Shown: piece after piece, positions 10,862 through 21,106 of the stretch
Numbering within the stretch: position 1 is the first letter of the stretch
Layout of the letters: each line of letters starts with the position of its first letter
Source: Golubevia sp. BC0850
Taxonomy: Eukaryota; Basidiomycota; Exobasidiomycetes; Golubeviales; Golubeviaceae
Assembly (NCBI GenBank): GCA_012976225.1
Contig: JAAVVG010000012.1
Location: 310,001-374,000, forward strand
Direction of reading: 5' to 3'
DNA: 64,000 nt
Made by a program: the position numbers and the translations under genes
Notes under the pieces: model-generated
What the model saw: the letters and a program-made list of their open reading frames with translations, nothing else
Told to the model about the DNA's origin: nothing
Databases searched by the model: none

Positions 10862-13230
10862 TCATTTTCTTTGAACAGGTCGAGCAGTTGAGGTGGAACC
10901 TTTCGCTTGATTTTGATTCACTCCCAGACCTTTCCTCAATCTCCACAATTCTTCCACCTCTCTCTTCAAAGTTGCGTGAAATGGGGTCCAGTCGACGAAG
11001 GTACCTCTTTCCATGGCGCTTTTGCGAAGCTCAAATTTCTTTTGCTCGAACCTGTCGTAAGGGTTGGACCTTATCAGTAACGTTAAGACGTACTAGTACT
11101 ATACATGACATGTACCATACGTAGGAATTGACAATTTATATGAGATGAAACTCACCTCAGTAGCCCCTCAAGGTGGTTTGCCCATTGAGTAATGTTGCTT
11201 GTTCTTAGCTCAGTCGGATACTTTGGTGAAGAGGAATGACAATGAGAATAAGTGATCAGAGAAAGCTGGAAAGGAAGCGTTCTGAAAGGTCCGCAAACAT
11301 TTTCAAAGTTGTAGCAGAGGATACTCTTAGCTTCTTGCGATTCATCTTTCCACGACTCCCATCTGTCTCGAACCGTGCCGATGGGGAGAAGTTCTAAATC
11401 GATCGATCTTTAAAGCGATTGTCTTCTCCAGCATGGCTTCGAACAAGCGAGAATTGGTGGGATCTTTGAGGAGCTCCCTGATGGCTCGTCCTTTTTAAGG
11501 CTGAGTTAGAATTCCAGAAGGCTCCGAGATCTTGGAAAGGAACGACAGTTCTTCGAAGTCCGAGAGGATGAATTTTCTGGCGTATCGGAAACATAGACTG
11601 GTCTGGATGAAATTTGAGCTGAGAATGGAGTGGATCTCTGATGTGGTCTGAAAAAAGATAGATGTAGGGTGGAAGTCGAGGAAGTCAGCGAAGAAGAGTT
11701 CCGAACAGACGAGGAGAGTAAGGAGAACTAACAATTTCAGCCTCTCCAAGGTCTGCATGGATCTGGCCTAGAAGTCCTTCTCTCGGAATTTTGGGAGGGA
11801 AGTGCTCTGCCTCGGAAAGTTTCTCTAGTTCCAGTATCTTCTTTTCCGCTTTCAAGAAAGCGAAGAGTAGCTTATTGAATCGACTGAGAGCATTAGGCAT
11901 TGAGGGGAAAACAGAAGTTATGACATCGACGAAGCTATGGACCCAGTTGTCGAACCTGCCTCCGATGAAAGTAGAAACCACTTCGTAGGCGAGTCCGGCC
12001 AAATTAAATCGAAGGAGTTTGTTAGGTTCCTCTTGCAGAAGCAAGAGGGCTTGGAGTGGGACTTGACATTCTTCTGTTTCAAAACCGACATACAAGTTCA
12101 TGGACAGGATAATTTGAGAAGCGACGGTTTCAGAGACATAGAAGCGTTTGTCTTCTAGGAGGATTTTGAGGTTATCAACTATCTTCTGAGGGCTAGACTT
12201 GGAGGAGGTTTGAAAGATGATTCGGACCAATGCGTTAATGAAACCATCTTTTATCACGTCAAATCCATTTGTTAAAACTAGAGGTAGAGCTCTCGGATCC
12301 TTTCTGAAACCTCTCATTACCATGTCGGAGGCTTTTGGGGATTTGTCATCACCTTGAAGCGGCATGAAGCGGAACTGGGTGGAATAGTTCAGAGATTTTC
12401 TGAAACTTTCCTAGCCCTTTAGAAATCCACTTGCCGAAGACTTCGTGATCCAAGAGTGTGGATGGAGAAATCGAGTTTCCATACTGTTGGAAGAAGAGCG
12501 AGAAAGGTAAGAGAGAAAAGAAGGAGAGTACATTTGGATTGTCAGAAGATTGGGCGACGAGTAATGATCGAGACCTTCCCTGATCTGCTCGCCAATTTGG
12601 AACCCAGTATTCAGCACTGCCAGGTAGGTTTCGAAGCTGATAGACGTTCCTCAACCTCCTTCGCCCTTCTGCGTGAAATCTCGAGAGAGTAGTTGCACTA
12701 AGGAACGAGAGAGGATGGCTCCTCCTTGGAGAAGACGCTGGAAGGATGAGAGGAAATCGCGAGATTGGCAAGGTCAGAATGTGATGGGACCGGATTGGAC
12801 CATGCCTTTGCTTGCGAGAGAAGAGGTGGGAGGCAGAGACTCACTTGGAGAAGCTCTGCGTCGAATAATTTCGGGTAGCCAATGGCTCGGTAGATGAGCT
12901 CAAATTTAGGATACTTGTGAAGGAAGTATGGAGACCTGACAAAGGGGTCTCTACTAAGTTCTAGAGAACGGGAGATAGAGGCAAGGGCAAACACGTTCAG
13001 CTTTCTTCCACGATGGAAATCATGGGATGACATGGCAGAGGAGATTAGAACTCACCGTAAAAGACGATGTTGATCTTAGAGAAATCACTTGGAAGAGTCA
13101 ATCTTACCCACCTCGATACAAGAACTTCTTGAGGAAGGTTCTCTAGCACGGAAGTTCTTTTTGACCTTTTGGATTGGTCAAAGCGAAGAGGAGCAACTGT
13201 TGGACTTGCCACTTCAGTTGCCACTTCAAG
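10862..13230 (-). pseudogene. Family-3 gene (unknown function), broken copy
   Basis: Minus strand. Coding-like blocks run from about 13230 (SVLENLPQEVLVSRWV) through KYPKFELIYRAIGYPKLFDA (13030-12840), a block ending LLTIQM (near 12540), a long helical block 12365-11685, and blocks 11660-11160 and 11060-10862 that end in a TGA. It is damaged: an in-frame TGA near 12645, a TAA near 11500 where the paralogue at 17 kb has Tyr (QGYKGR versus QP-stop-KGR), a one-base shift near 11400 next to PIG, and an unsettled frame change near 12360. No in-frame ATG is visible at the 5' end. The last exon (RFEQKKFELRKSAMERG) aligns with KFEKRKHEIRKASSEAS of the plus copy. I do not recognise the family. Confidence 0.6.
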
Positions 13231-13580
13231 GGATGTAGCTTCGTCGTTTGTGGCTGGCTGGTTAGCTCCATATTAAGCATTGCTTATAGAGTGAGGAAAG
13301 AGGCTCAAGGATTGATTGAAATTGCGCGTCGTGATTTTTAAGAGGAACTCGCGTCTTCTCGTTCGCACTTTCTCGTTCACCAGGACATGTGCTCTCGAAT
13401 GTCGCAGCAAAATAAGGATACATTTCGAATGAATGAAGCACAAATAGGTATAAAGACAACAACAGAGTCTCAATAGCAACCACTTCGAGAGCCAGTCTCT
13501 AACGCGCACACCCTCTCTCTCCCTCCTCTCCTTCCCTCTATCTCAACTCTCCTCATCAAGTCCAATCCTACTTTCCATCT

Positions 13581-16462
13581 TCACCTTTCCCCCTTTCTTT
13601 CCTTCTCCCTATAAGGAGTAGGACTTGAAGCCGAATAAGAGTAATCCTTTTCCTGATCAAATTTCCTACCAAAGACAGTTTCATCGATCTTCCCACCTAA
13701 CATTCTAACATCTTTTCCATTCCCATTTCTCTGTCCCTGTTGAGTGCTTGCGATTTGATTCCCACTGATTGAGCTGGCGGGAGGGTTTGAAGCCGCAGAA
13801 GAAGGAGGCTTAACACCAAACAAAGTATCTTGATCAATAGATCTTCCAGTTCCAATAGATCTACTCAAAGAAGCAGCTGAAGAAGAAGTGAAACCTTTAG
13901 ATCGATCCAAAGATTGAGGTGGAATGGATGAAGAAGTTGGAGCTCTAATTGGTTCTTCTTCCTCTTCTTCTGAATCTTCCGAGTCTGAATCTGAGGATTC
14001 ATCGGATTCATCCTGTGAGAAGATTAGGGGGTCAGAAAGAGCGTTAGAGATGTTTTCATGAAAGCTGGACATTGGAAAACCCAAGCCAAATTAAATACTC
14101 ACGTTACCATATTTCAACATCCTATCAATTCCATCCGCACTATTTCCCAAACTTCCCAAACTAATCTGACTTAATTTAGTTCCCAAGTTTTCTGGTACTT
14201 CATCATCATCGTCCTCCTCTCCATCCAATTCGCCATCTTCATCTTGATCCATAAGTTTAGAAGCAGTACTTCCAGTTGCACTTCCCATGACAGAACCTTT
14301 GTCTTGTCTCGACAAAGCAGGAGTGACTACAGGAGTAGTAGAATCTCTAGGTCCCAATTTCTTCCCTCCATTTCCGTTGTCAATAGAGTCATTAGATTCA
14401 TCCAATTCCTGGATAGAAATATGTCTAGTAATAGAAGGAGGAGTAGGCATAGAATCTCTCCTCCTATTAGCACCTCCATTACCATTTTCATTTCTAATTT
14501 CTCTAACTCTTTCTTTATTAGATTTCTTTAAAGGGGTATTAATCAAGCTTTCTTTACTTCGACCTCCATGAATCTCTTTCCTAACACTCATTCTAAGTTC
14601 TTTTTCTTTTCTCTCTCTTTCCCTAAGAACAGGACTAGTTCCACCTACAGTTCTCAACAAATCTTCAACTACCAATTTAGCAGCTTCTTTTGCTGGAGTT
14701 TTCAAATATTTAGATCTCGGGATTGAGAATTGCATGGTAATAGGAGGTGACATTCCAGGAGGTAAAGCTAATGAACCTTCTTCATCGTCTGAATCTGACC
14801 ATTCTCCTTTCTTAATTGGAGAACCAGTAACTTTCTTAGATTTGGATTTAGAGTTAAGTGGAGTCTTTCTTAAATCAGCAATTCCGTTCCATTTGATCGG
14901 AGAAGGATTCTTTGAATTCTCAGAATCTCGGTTGAAAGGATTTCTATCTACCCTTATAGGTCCTTTTGGAGTAGTTCCAACTATCTTTGAAGCTTGTTTC
15001 CTTGATTCTGAAGTTAAAACTTTATTCAAAAGTTTCTTAGGACTTTGATTTCCATTTCTATTTGACTTGGGAGCTGAAATTTGAGGAGGAGAATCGAAAC
15101 CTGAAATCGAATCATCATTTTGATCATAACCTCTTTCTTTACCCTTTCCATTCCCGTTCTCATTGTCATTTCCATAATTCAATCCACCTTCTCTCATCTC
15201 CCTTTCTCTCTCCCTCCTATTCCTATCGATCAAACTTTCAACCTGAGAAACTTGTGACATATCCCCTCCGAATTCAGATTCCACTTCATTCTTTAACCTC
15301 TCGAAAGGAGATTCTCCAGGTTGGAATTTAGTTCCTTTCTTTAGGTTTGGAGAAGAAGCTCTTAGATGTCTGTTCCCAGCTTTCAAAGCTTCTTCTAAAG
15401 AATCATCACCTTCTAAAGTTCCTATCGTTTGATCTTCTTCTCCACGTCTATAGGATGGCGAATTTGGATCTCCAACTTGAGAATCCGTGGTCGTGAAATC
15501 TTGAGATTGATCCATTTGGGAATCGTAGGTTGAAGCTCCATCGGCGTGAGAGAGGGAAACGTCAGCGGAGACTTCGAAGAAATGTTTCCAGAACTGGGGG
15601 AAAGAGGTGGTGGAGATTACATGTAGAGGGAATGAGTGTCAATGGGACTTTCGAAAGGAGGGAATAGGGTTCGACTCGAGAGAAGAGCTGCTAGATGGGT
15701 CTGCATCTCGGCAAGAGCTGCCAGTCACAACCTTCTGAGACTGCCCGTTACATGACCAATACTCTAGTGTATGAGCAGCTCAGAAAGCGCTAGAAATACG
15801 CGTAAGTAGAAGAGAGGAAGTGTTAGCTACAACCCATTCCTCCTTTTGGCTGTTCTACTCCAGCTCACATCCTAACAAGATGACCTCTTTAGGCCCGCCT
15901 CCCGATACTTTCTGAATTTTGCTAAAGAGAGTTCCAATCTCCTCAACCAGTCCAAGAAGCAGAGAAGATCTATCTAGAGTGAGCAGTTCGATACCCTCAA
16001 GCTTCTTCCCTTTCTCTCTCTCCATTGCTCTCCAATCTTGATTCCTGCACTTTATTGACGTGTCTTGTAGATCGAAGGAATAGAATCCGCTTCCTTAGAT
16101 CAAGAGGAGCACCTCCTTCTCCTCAACCTCAAAGCCTGATGGACCCTCCCATCGCGCTTCAGCCCACCCTCTCGTGCCATTACCTCGAGAATCAAGTACG
16201 CATTACTCTCTTTGATACTCACTCTTGCTCCCTGCCATGTTCTGGCACTAGCCACTCCATACTTCTTGACGCTAGGCAAGATTCTACCAGTGATGGTTTG
16301 ATGAGATTTAGCGAAGTTCTCATCGATTTCTTGAAGTAACAAAGTGATAGCTTGATCGTGTTGCATGATTTGTTCTGAAAGTGGAACTGAAGAAGAAGAT
16401 GTTGAAGTTGAAGATGGATTACTCGATTGAGATTGACTTGGGTAACTTGAAGGTCGAGACAT
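13581..16462 (-). CDS. ASK1: DASH/Dam1 complex subunit Ask1
   Basis: Exons 16462-16223, 15593-14103 and 14012-13581 total 2163 nt and encode 720 aa in frame. Ask1 is part of the ring-forming DASH complex that couples kinetochores to spindle microtubules. Residues ~28-95 carry the family core: a helix QITLLLQEIDENF-like (here AITLLLQEIDENFAKSHQTI), then ILPSVKKYG, ARTWQGARFWKHFFEVSADVSLS, rebuilt across intron 1. The rest is a long, charged, disordered tail rich in Ser, Lys and Asp, with several SP/TP sites (SPIK, TPLKK, STTPVVTP) typical of Cdk/Mps1-regulated kinetochore proteins, and short DTLFG/ETVFG motifs near the C terminus. It is over twice the length of yeast Ask1. Intron 1 is 629 nt; the other is 90 nt. 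Confidence 0.9.
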
Positions 16463-16789
16463 CTTGTAAGTAGATGAGCTCAGGATTCTTCAGAACGCGG
16501 TTGGTTGAGTTGCAGCTGGAATCAATGAGGAAAGAAAGAGTAGTGATTAGCGATCCGATTCAGACTGAACAGGCCTGACGGGAACGTTGTTGGAGAAGTC
16601 GCCAGATAGACGCGATTGGCTTTCGTCCACGTGGAGCTTGAGCCAGGTCGAAATTTGAGACAAACTAAGATTCCTTCTCTTCTCCATCATCATTACAAAC
16701 TTGGATATCATGGACACGGTCTCGGACATGGATACGGATGGTGAAATCCATGACTTAAACGGAGACCTTGCACGTTAGGAGGCAGCAAC

Positions 16790-18460
16790 TGAAGTTCCAT
16801 TCGATCTGAGTTCAAATCTCATCCAGACTACCCTTTGCGTCCAATACGCCAGGAAATACACCTCGAACTTCGACGAACCTGCCTTCCTTCTGGAGGTCCT
16901 GAAGCCTTTCCAAATTCTATGCCAAGGTTACAAAGGACGTATCATCAAGGAACTTCTTTCCAGCTCGGAAGGATTGGGTTTCGGAGCTCTCTTGGAGAAT
17001 GCGATAGCAGAGCAATCGATCGACATCAACCTCGTCCCCATCGGTATGGCAAGAACTCGATATTCATTCATTCTGAAGACTTCTCTCAGCTAACCCTTCC
17101 AAAGAAACTCTCACTTTTCGAACTACACAAGATCCGACATCGGTACTTCTCGCAACATCGGATTCTCCAAGCTTTGGAAGACTCCTTCAAAAACTTCGGA
17201 TTCTACTAAACCTGACCTCACAACTAAACATCAACCTTCAAAGAAACAAGAGGTTCCTCCAGTATCGAAGAAAGAGTTGACGCTTTCAAGACTCGGATCT
17301 CAATTTTCAAGGGCTTTTAGTGAATTGCAGAATGTAGACTTAGAGGACAAAGCGGATAATTGGGCAGCGGCTTATTTGAGTGACGAAGACTTCACCTTCA
17401 CTGAGCTCGATGGCTCCGCTGGAGTTGACAACATTCGTGCTAAAATACCTCCTCGTAGCGTTTGCATTGCTTCTGTGGTACACCAGTACTTCGGCCCTTC
17501 AAGTCCAGCAGGTGAGTAAGACTGAGAAACATCGGATCTCTTGATCAATTTATTATGTATTGTAATTGGAAGAAGAGTCTTTTGCTTTGGATTCTAAAGC
17601 TTCGATGACCGAATCTTTGGAAGTTAGAGTTTGTTGAAGTTCTGAGGACTAAATGGTCCCGGTCCCATTTCTTTCGTTTTCCTACCTCCTCAGTTCTGGT
17701 ACTGTTTACTCACGCTTTATTCAACGGAAACGAAGACGTTGTCTCAGAGTACCTTGGTCGCGGAGTTCCAATTACCCTCTTCCACTTCAGGATGCTCGCA
17801 AGACTTGTGGATGAGGCAAGTCCTCTTCTCCTCAAGCCATTGAAGAACGGAGTACCATTCTATCGACTTGGAGATGGTAGCAGTCACGATCAGGAAGATG
17901 ATAGGCGGGTGGAAGCGTCTAGAGCTTCATTGAATGCTTCAGAGAAGGAGGAATTCGGAGAGGCGACAACTTCAACGAACGGGGAAAATAGAGGTCAATT
18001 CAGATCTCCGGTTCTGAAGCAACTTTTGGAAAAGGAGGAATTAGAAAGTCCGTCTTATCCTTCTGGGAATGGAAAGGCCGCTGGCCCTGCCGGCACAAAG
18101 AACAAACTGGTAAGCCAACCAGCCTCCAAAGACTCAGTCATCCTCTTCTCTCTCTCACACAAACACCTTCGTTCCTACTATCGTTTTTTCGATCCCTGTA
18201 GCTCTTCAAAGATACGAACCATACCAATATCAAACGATGGGCGATCACTTGAACGGTTTGTTTAAGTGAGTGCCTCGAAGGACTTGACTCTGACTTCATC
18301 TGCTATCCCTTGACCCTTCCTAGAGAGATGACTCAGCTTTCTGTCTCATTGTTTTCCAAGGTTCGAAAAGAGGAAACACGAGATCAGAAAGGCATCGTCT
18401 GAAGCTTCCTTGAAAGTCGAGAAAACGCCCTTTCAAATGGATATGAAGAAAATAATCTGA
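16790..18460 (+). CDS. Family-3 gene (unknown function), plus-strand copy
   Basis: Paralogue of the broken gene at 10.9-13.2 kb. Shared blocks: SSNLIQTTLCVQYARKY and ALLENAIAEQSIDINLVPIG (16790-17044) and a last exon starting KFEKRKHEIRKA that ends in TGA at 18460. Between them lie ELQNVDLEDKADNWAAAYLS (17330-17390), VVHQYFGPSSPAG (to 17512), LFTHALFNGNEDVVSEYLG (17700-17770) and a Ser/Glu-rich linker. A block near 18200-18260 aligns with SNITQWANHLEGLL of the other copy but is one base shorter after the Trp. The N-terminal third of the minus copy has no counterpart here and I cannot place a convincing start, so it may be 5' truncated or a pseudogene too. No known domain. Confidence 0.45.
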
Positions 18461-19110
18461 CCTGCTCTGGAAACCATCTGTCCTGCTCTAAAGGGGCCGA
18501 AAGGATCAAAACTTGAGAAGGGAAAGTGGGATGGTATCAAAGAACAGTGGCTACGTACTCAACATTCGAACAATTGTCTGCTCTCTTCATTCCTTCTGTC
18601 TTCGCCGATCAATTGACCAGGTTTTCTATTGCGCTTCTATCTCAAGATCATCATGTTCCACCGCAAAGATCCAGAAACTGCAGAAAGAAGCTGAAGTAAT
18701 GAGACCGCAAGAGTCGAACAAAGATTTGAGTGGGATAACGTTAATTGAAAGAGGTCTGAACTGGGGATCCTTTCTGAAACGAGGGGGTGGCGAGTGGAGG
18801 ATGTGGTCAGACCTTGCCCTATTCGTTTGTGTTTAATTAACGAGAGAAAACCAAGCGACGACCCTCGTTCGCCCAGTGGAACGGAAGAGTGAGAAGGAGG
18901 AGCCAAAATTGTTTGAGTCAGGCGCTGCACCGTCAATATTTCAGTCTTTTGAAGACTTGTCACTGAGGAAAGGGACAGATCCAACGGGAAGCCGACCGAC
19001 AAATCCCTCCCTTCGATTCACCGCCAACTGAGAAAGAGAGAGAGAGAGAACAGTTCGAGGTCAGATGGAACTCTTCATTCCTGTCAATCAACAAACAAAA
19101 GCTCTGAAGC
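18461..19110. other. No gene recognised
   Basis: Holds open frames of about 100 codons on both strands (18513-18836 plus, 19002-18637 minus) with no motif, conserved start or splice pattern. A short plus-strand stretch near 18530-18690 (FEQLSALFIPSVFADQLTRF) looks protein-like but is isolated. A GA-rich run lies near 19035. Confidence 0.5.
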
Positions 19111-19600
19111 CTACTCGCCTGTTTCCCCTAACTCCAAAGTCCTCAGCTTGATCTTCCCACTTTTGAACAACTCATTTTCTTTTAGGACTTTCCTCGCCTT
19201 TTTCCAAAGTCCGAGTGAACCGAGAAAGGCTGCCTCTAAAGCATTCGCATCAATTGGCTTAGATGGGATGACCATCTCTCTCAGATTTGGGAGTATCTTG
19301 CTGGAGAGAATGGTCGACAAGAGGAGCTCTTCTTCGAAATCTTCGTCTCTTGAACTCGACTCGCTAAACGAGAAACAAGGGAGATGGAAGGCCTCAATAC
19401 TTAAAACTGAGGCGCCTAGCTCCCCTTCCTTCATCTTCCGCAGAAGAAACCAGACTAGACTCAAGATCTTGAGCGTCTTGAAGATTGAGAGGGGCACGTT
19501 GGGCTTCGAGGCGCGGACGTCGATGAGACGGAGGTGCTTGATTGGATGAAAAGATTGGGCGAGACTTGAGAGCATAGTATGTCTCTGGGCTCTGAAGCCT
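19111..19600 (-). pseudogene. Family-2 F-box-like gene, C-terminal fragment
   Basis: A continuous minus-strand frame reads SSLAQSFHPIKHLRLIDVRA, WFLLRKMKEGELGASVLSIE, ILSSKILPNLREMVIPSKPI and ends LRTLELGETGE. Each block is near-identical to the 3' half of the family-2 gene at 45.2-46.8 kb (SSLAQPFHSIKRLRLVSVRT, the same WFLLRKMKEGELGASVL, ILSSKRLPNLRETVIPSKPI, LELGETSE). The N-terminal half, with the F-box-like segment, is absent: homology stops near 19600. This fragment is open where the 46-kb copy is frameshifted, so it keeps the ancestral frame. Confidence 0.7.
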
Positions 19601-19829
19601 GAAGCCTGAAGTCTGACACTCACCTCTCACCTCAGCTCTTTCCAAAATATGATGATCCGCTTCTCTTGTCGAATGTCTCTTGGTTAATCTCTGTCTTCCA
19701 AGGGAGGATCGGTGAAAATTGAAATTCGATGATGGTTCCTGAGAGAGAAGCAGCGCGTGAAGAAGAACTTAGAACATTAACAATCTTCTGACTTCTCTTT
19801 CGAAGACCAACCACCTTTCAAGTCTTGAA

Positions 19830-20762
19830 ATGCATCCAAAAATTAAGGATCTGAATAGCCAGCATCGGACAGAAGCTATCAAGCGTTTACCATCAGAAGT
19901 TCTCTTGTCGGTCTTTCAAAAATTAGAAGCAGCTCCCATGATGAAAGTTAGAAGGGCTCTCCAACAGTGGTCCCAGACTATTGACGGAAACAAAAGATTA
20001 TGGAATACACTCATATTCTCAAAACCAAACGATGCTTGGAGACCCTCAATACTCTTCGATATGAGAAGTGAGAGTCGGATGGTGGAGTTCTCAGTCGAAG
20101 CAAGAGAAATGTCGTCAAATGACTTTGAGTGTTGGTCAAGAATCAAGGACTCAAAACTATTAACTTCAGCATTGGAAATAGAGATAGGAAAGGGGTCGAG
20201 GCGGCAACGATGTCAAAACCTTTTTGAAGTTTGAAGGGTTGGAAGCCTTTAGATCGACTACTTACGCAAACACATCCTGCTCTGTCGAACTGGTGAAGAA
20301 GTCAGCAAGTGAGATGGATCAGCCTTCGACAAACCATGATAACTTAAAGGTCCTATGGGGAAGATTCAACTCGAAGGAGGTGCTTTTCAAGATTGGTCTG
20401 CTAAAGAACTTAATCTCATTCTGCTGTCATTTTTCTGTTAGAGGTTGATGAAGCTCGAGAGGTTCTTCAAGATTTAGCTCCTAATTTGAAACATTTACAT
20501 CTAGGTTTATGCCTCTGCGACTCATACGAGTTTGAACATATTCCATTCCTACCTCTCAAATTTCAAAACTTGAAAGTTTTGAAATTCTATCATCTTGATG
20601 ATGATGTGGATCGTTCCAGGATGGTCCTACCTGAAACCACAACTTTAATCCTATCACAAATTTCGATGTCAAAAAGTTTGCCATTCGCTACGGAGCTTTG
20701 GAAATCAAGCTTTGAACGATGGGAGAATTTAGGAAGCACTTGCCCAACACTAGAAAGGTGAG
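19830..20762 (+). pseudogene. Family-1 F-box/LRR gene with two frameshifts
   Basis: Starts MHPKIKDLN; residues ~20-65 are an F-box (RLPSEVLLSVFQKLEAAPMM then QWSQTIDGNKRLWNTLIF). The frame breaks in the T-run near 20220 and again near 20440, where continuing one base off restores family sequence: NLKVLWGRFNSKEVLF, DLAPNLKHLHLGLCL, LKFQNLKVLKFYHLDDD and WENLGSTCPTLER. The last matches WENLTARCPELEELR of the intact gene at 43141. Neither break sits at splice signals that would rescue the frame. F-box proteins recruit substrates to SCF ubiquitin ligases; here no full product is predicted. Confidence 0.65.
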
Positions 20763-21106
20763 GTTTGCCTCCTTGTCGCCTTTTCCCTCCCTCTAAGTGA
20801 TATCCTCCGAACGCCTTGTTTGGTCTCTTGTCCTCCTGCAGTGTCACAATCGTGATCTAGAAATCAGTCAGTCAAGCAACAAACAAATCTGTATAGTGTG
20901 GAGATAGACAAAATCATATTGGAACTACGATGACAACGTTCAGATTCAAGAGAAACAGAAACCGAGAAGTTTGAAATTTGGGTATTGGACTTGAGTTGAG
21001 AGTCTTCCTAAGATGAAGATGAGAGCAACTAAAGTCAAGCGCAAAAACGAAAGAAAGAGAAAGAAATCATAGAGAGAATGAACAAAAGGGCTCGAAAGGT
21101 TTCAAT

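Noticed and set aside
11394-11594. Minus-strand frame similar to the plus-strand frame at 16835-17209, looking like a conserved protein pair
   Set aside because: Both are out-of-frame shadows of the family-3 paralogues; the similarity follows from DNA homology in the true frame.
14244-15331. Several plus-strand frames of about 90-100 codons
   Set aside because: They lie antisense to the long Ask1 exon and have no start context or family match.
15660-15720. GGTTCGACTC-like sequence resembling a tRNA B box
   Set aside because: No matching A box or cloverleaf can be drawn upstream; it lies in the long ASK1 intron.
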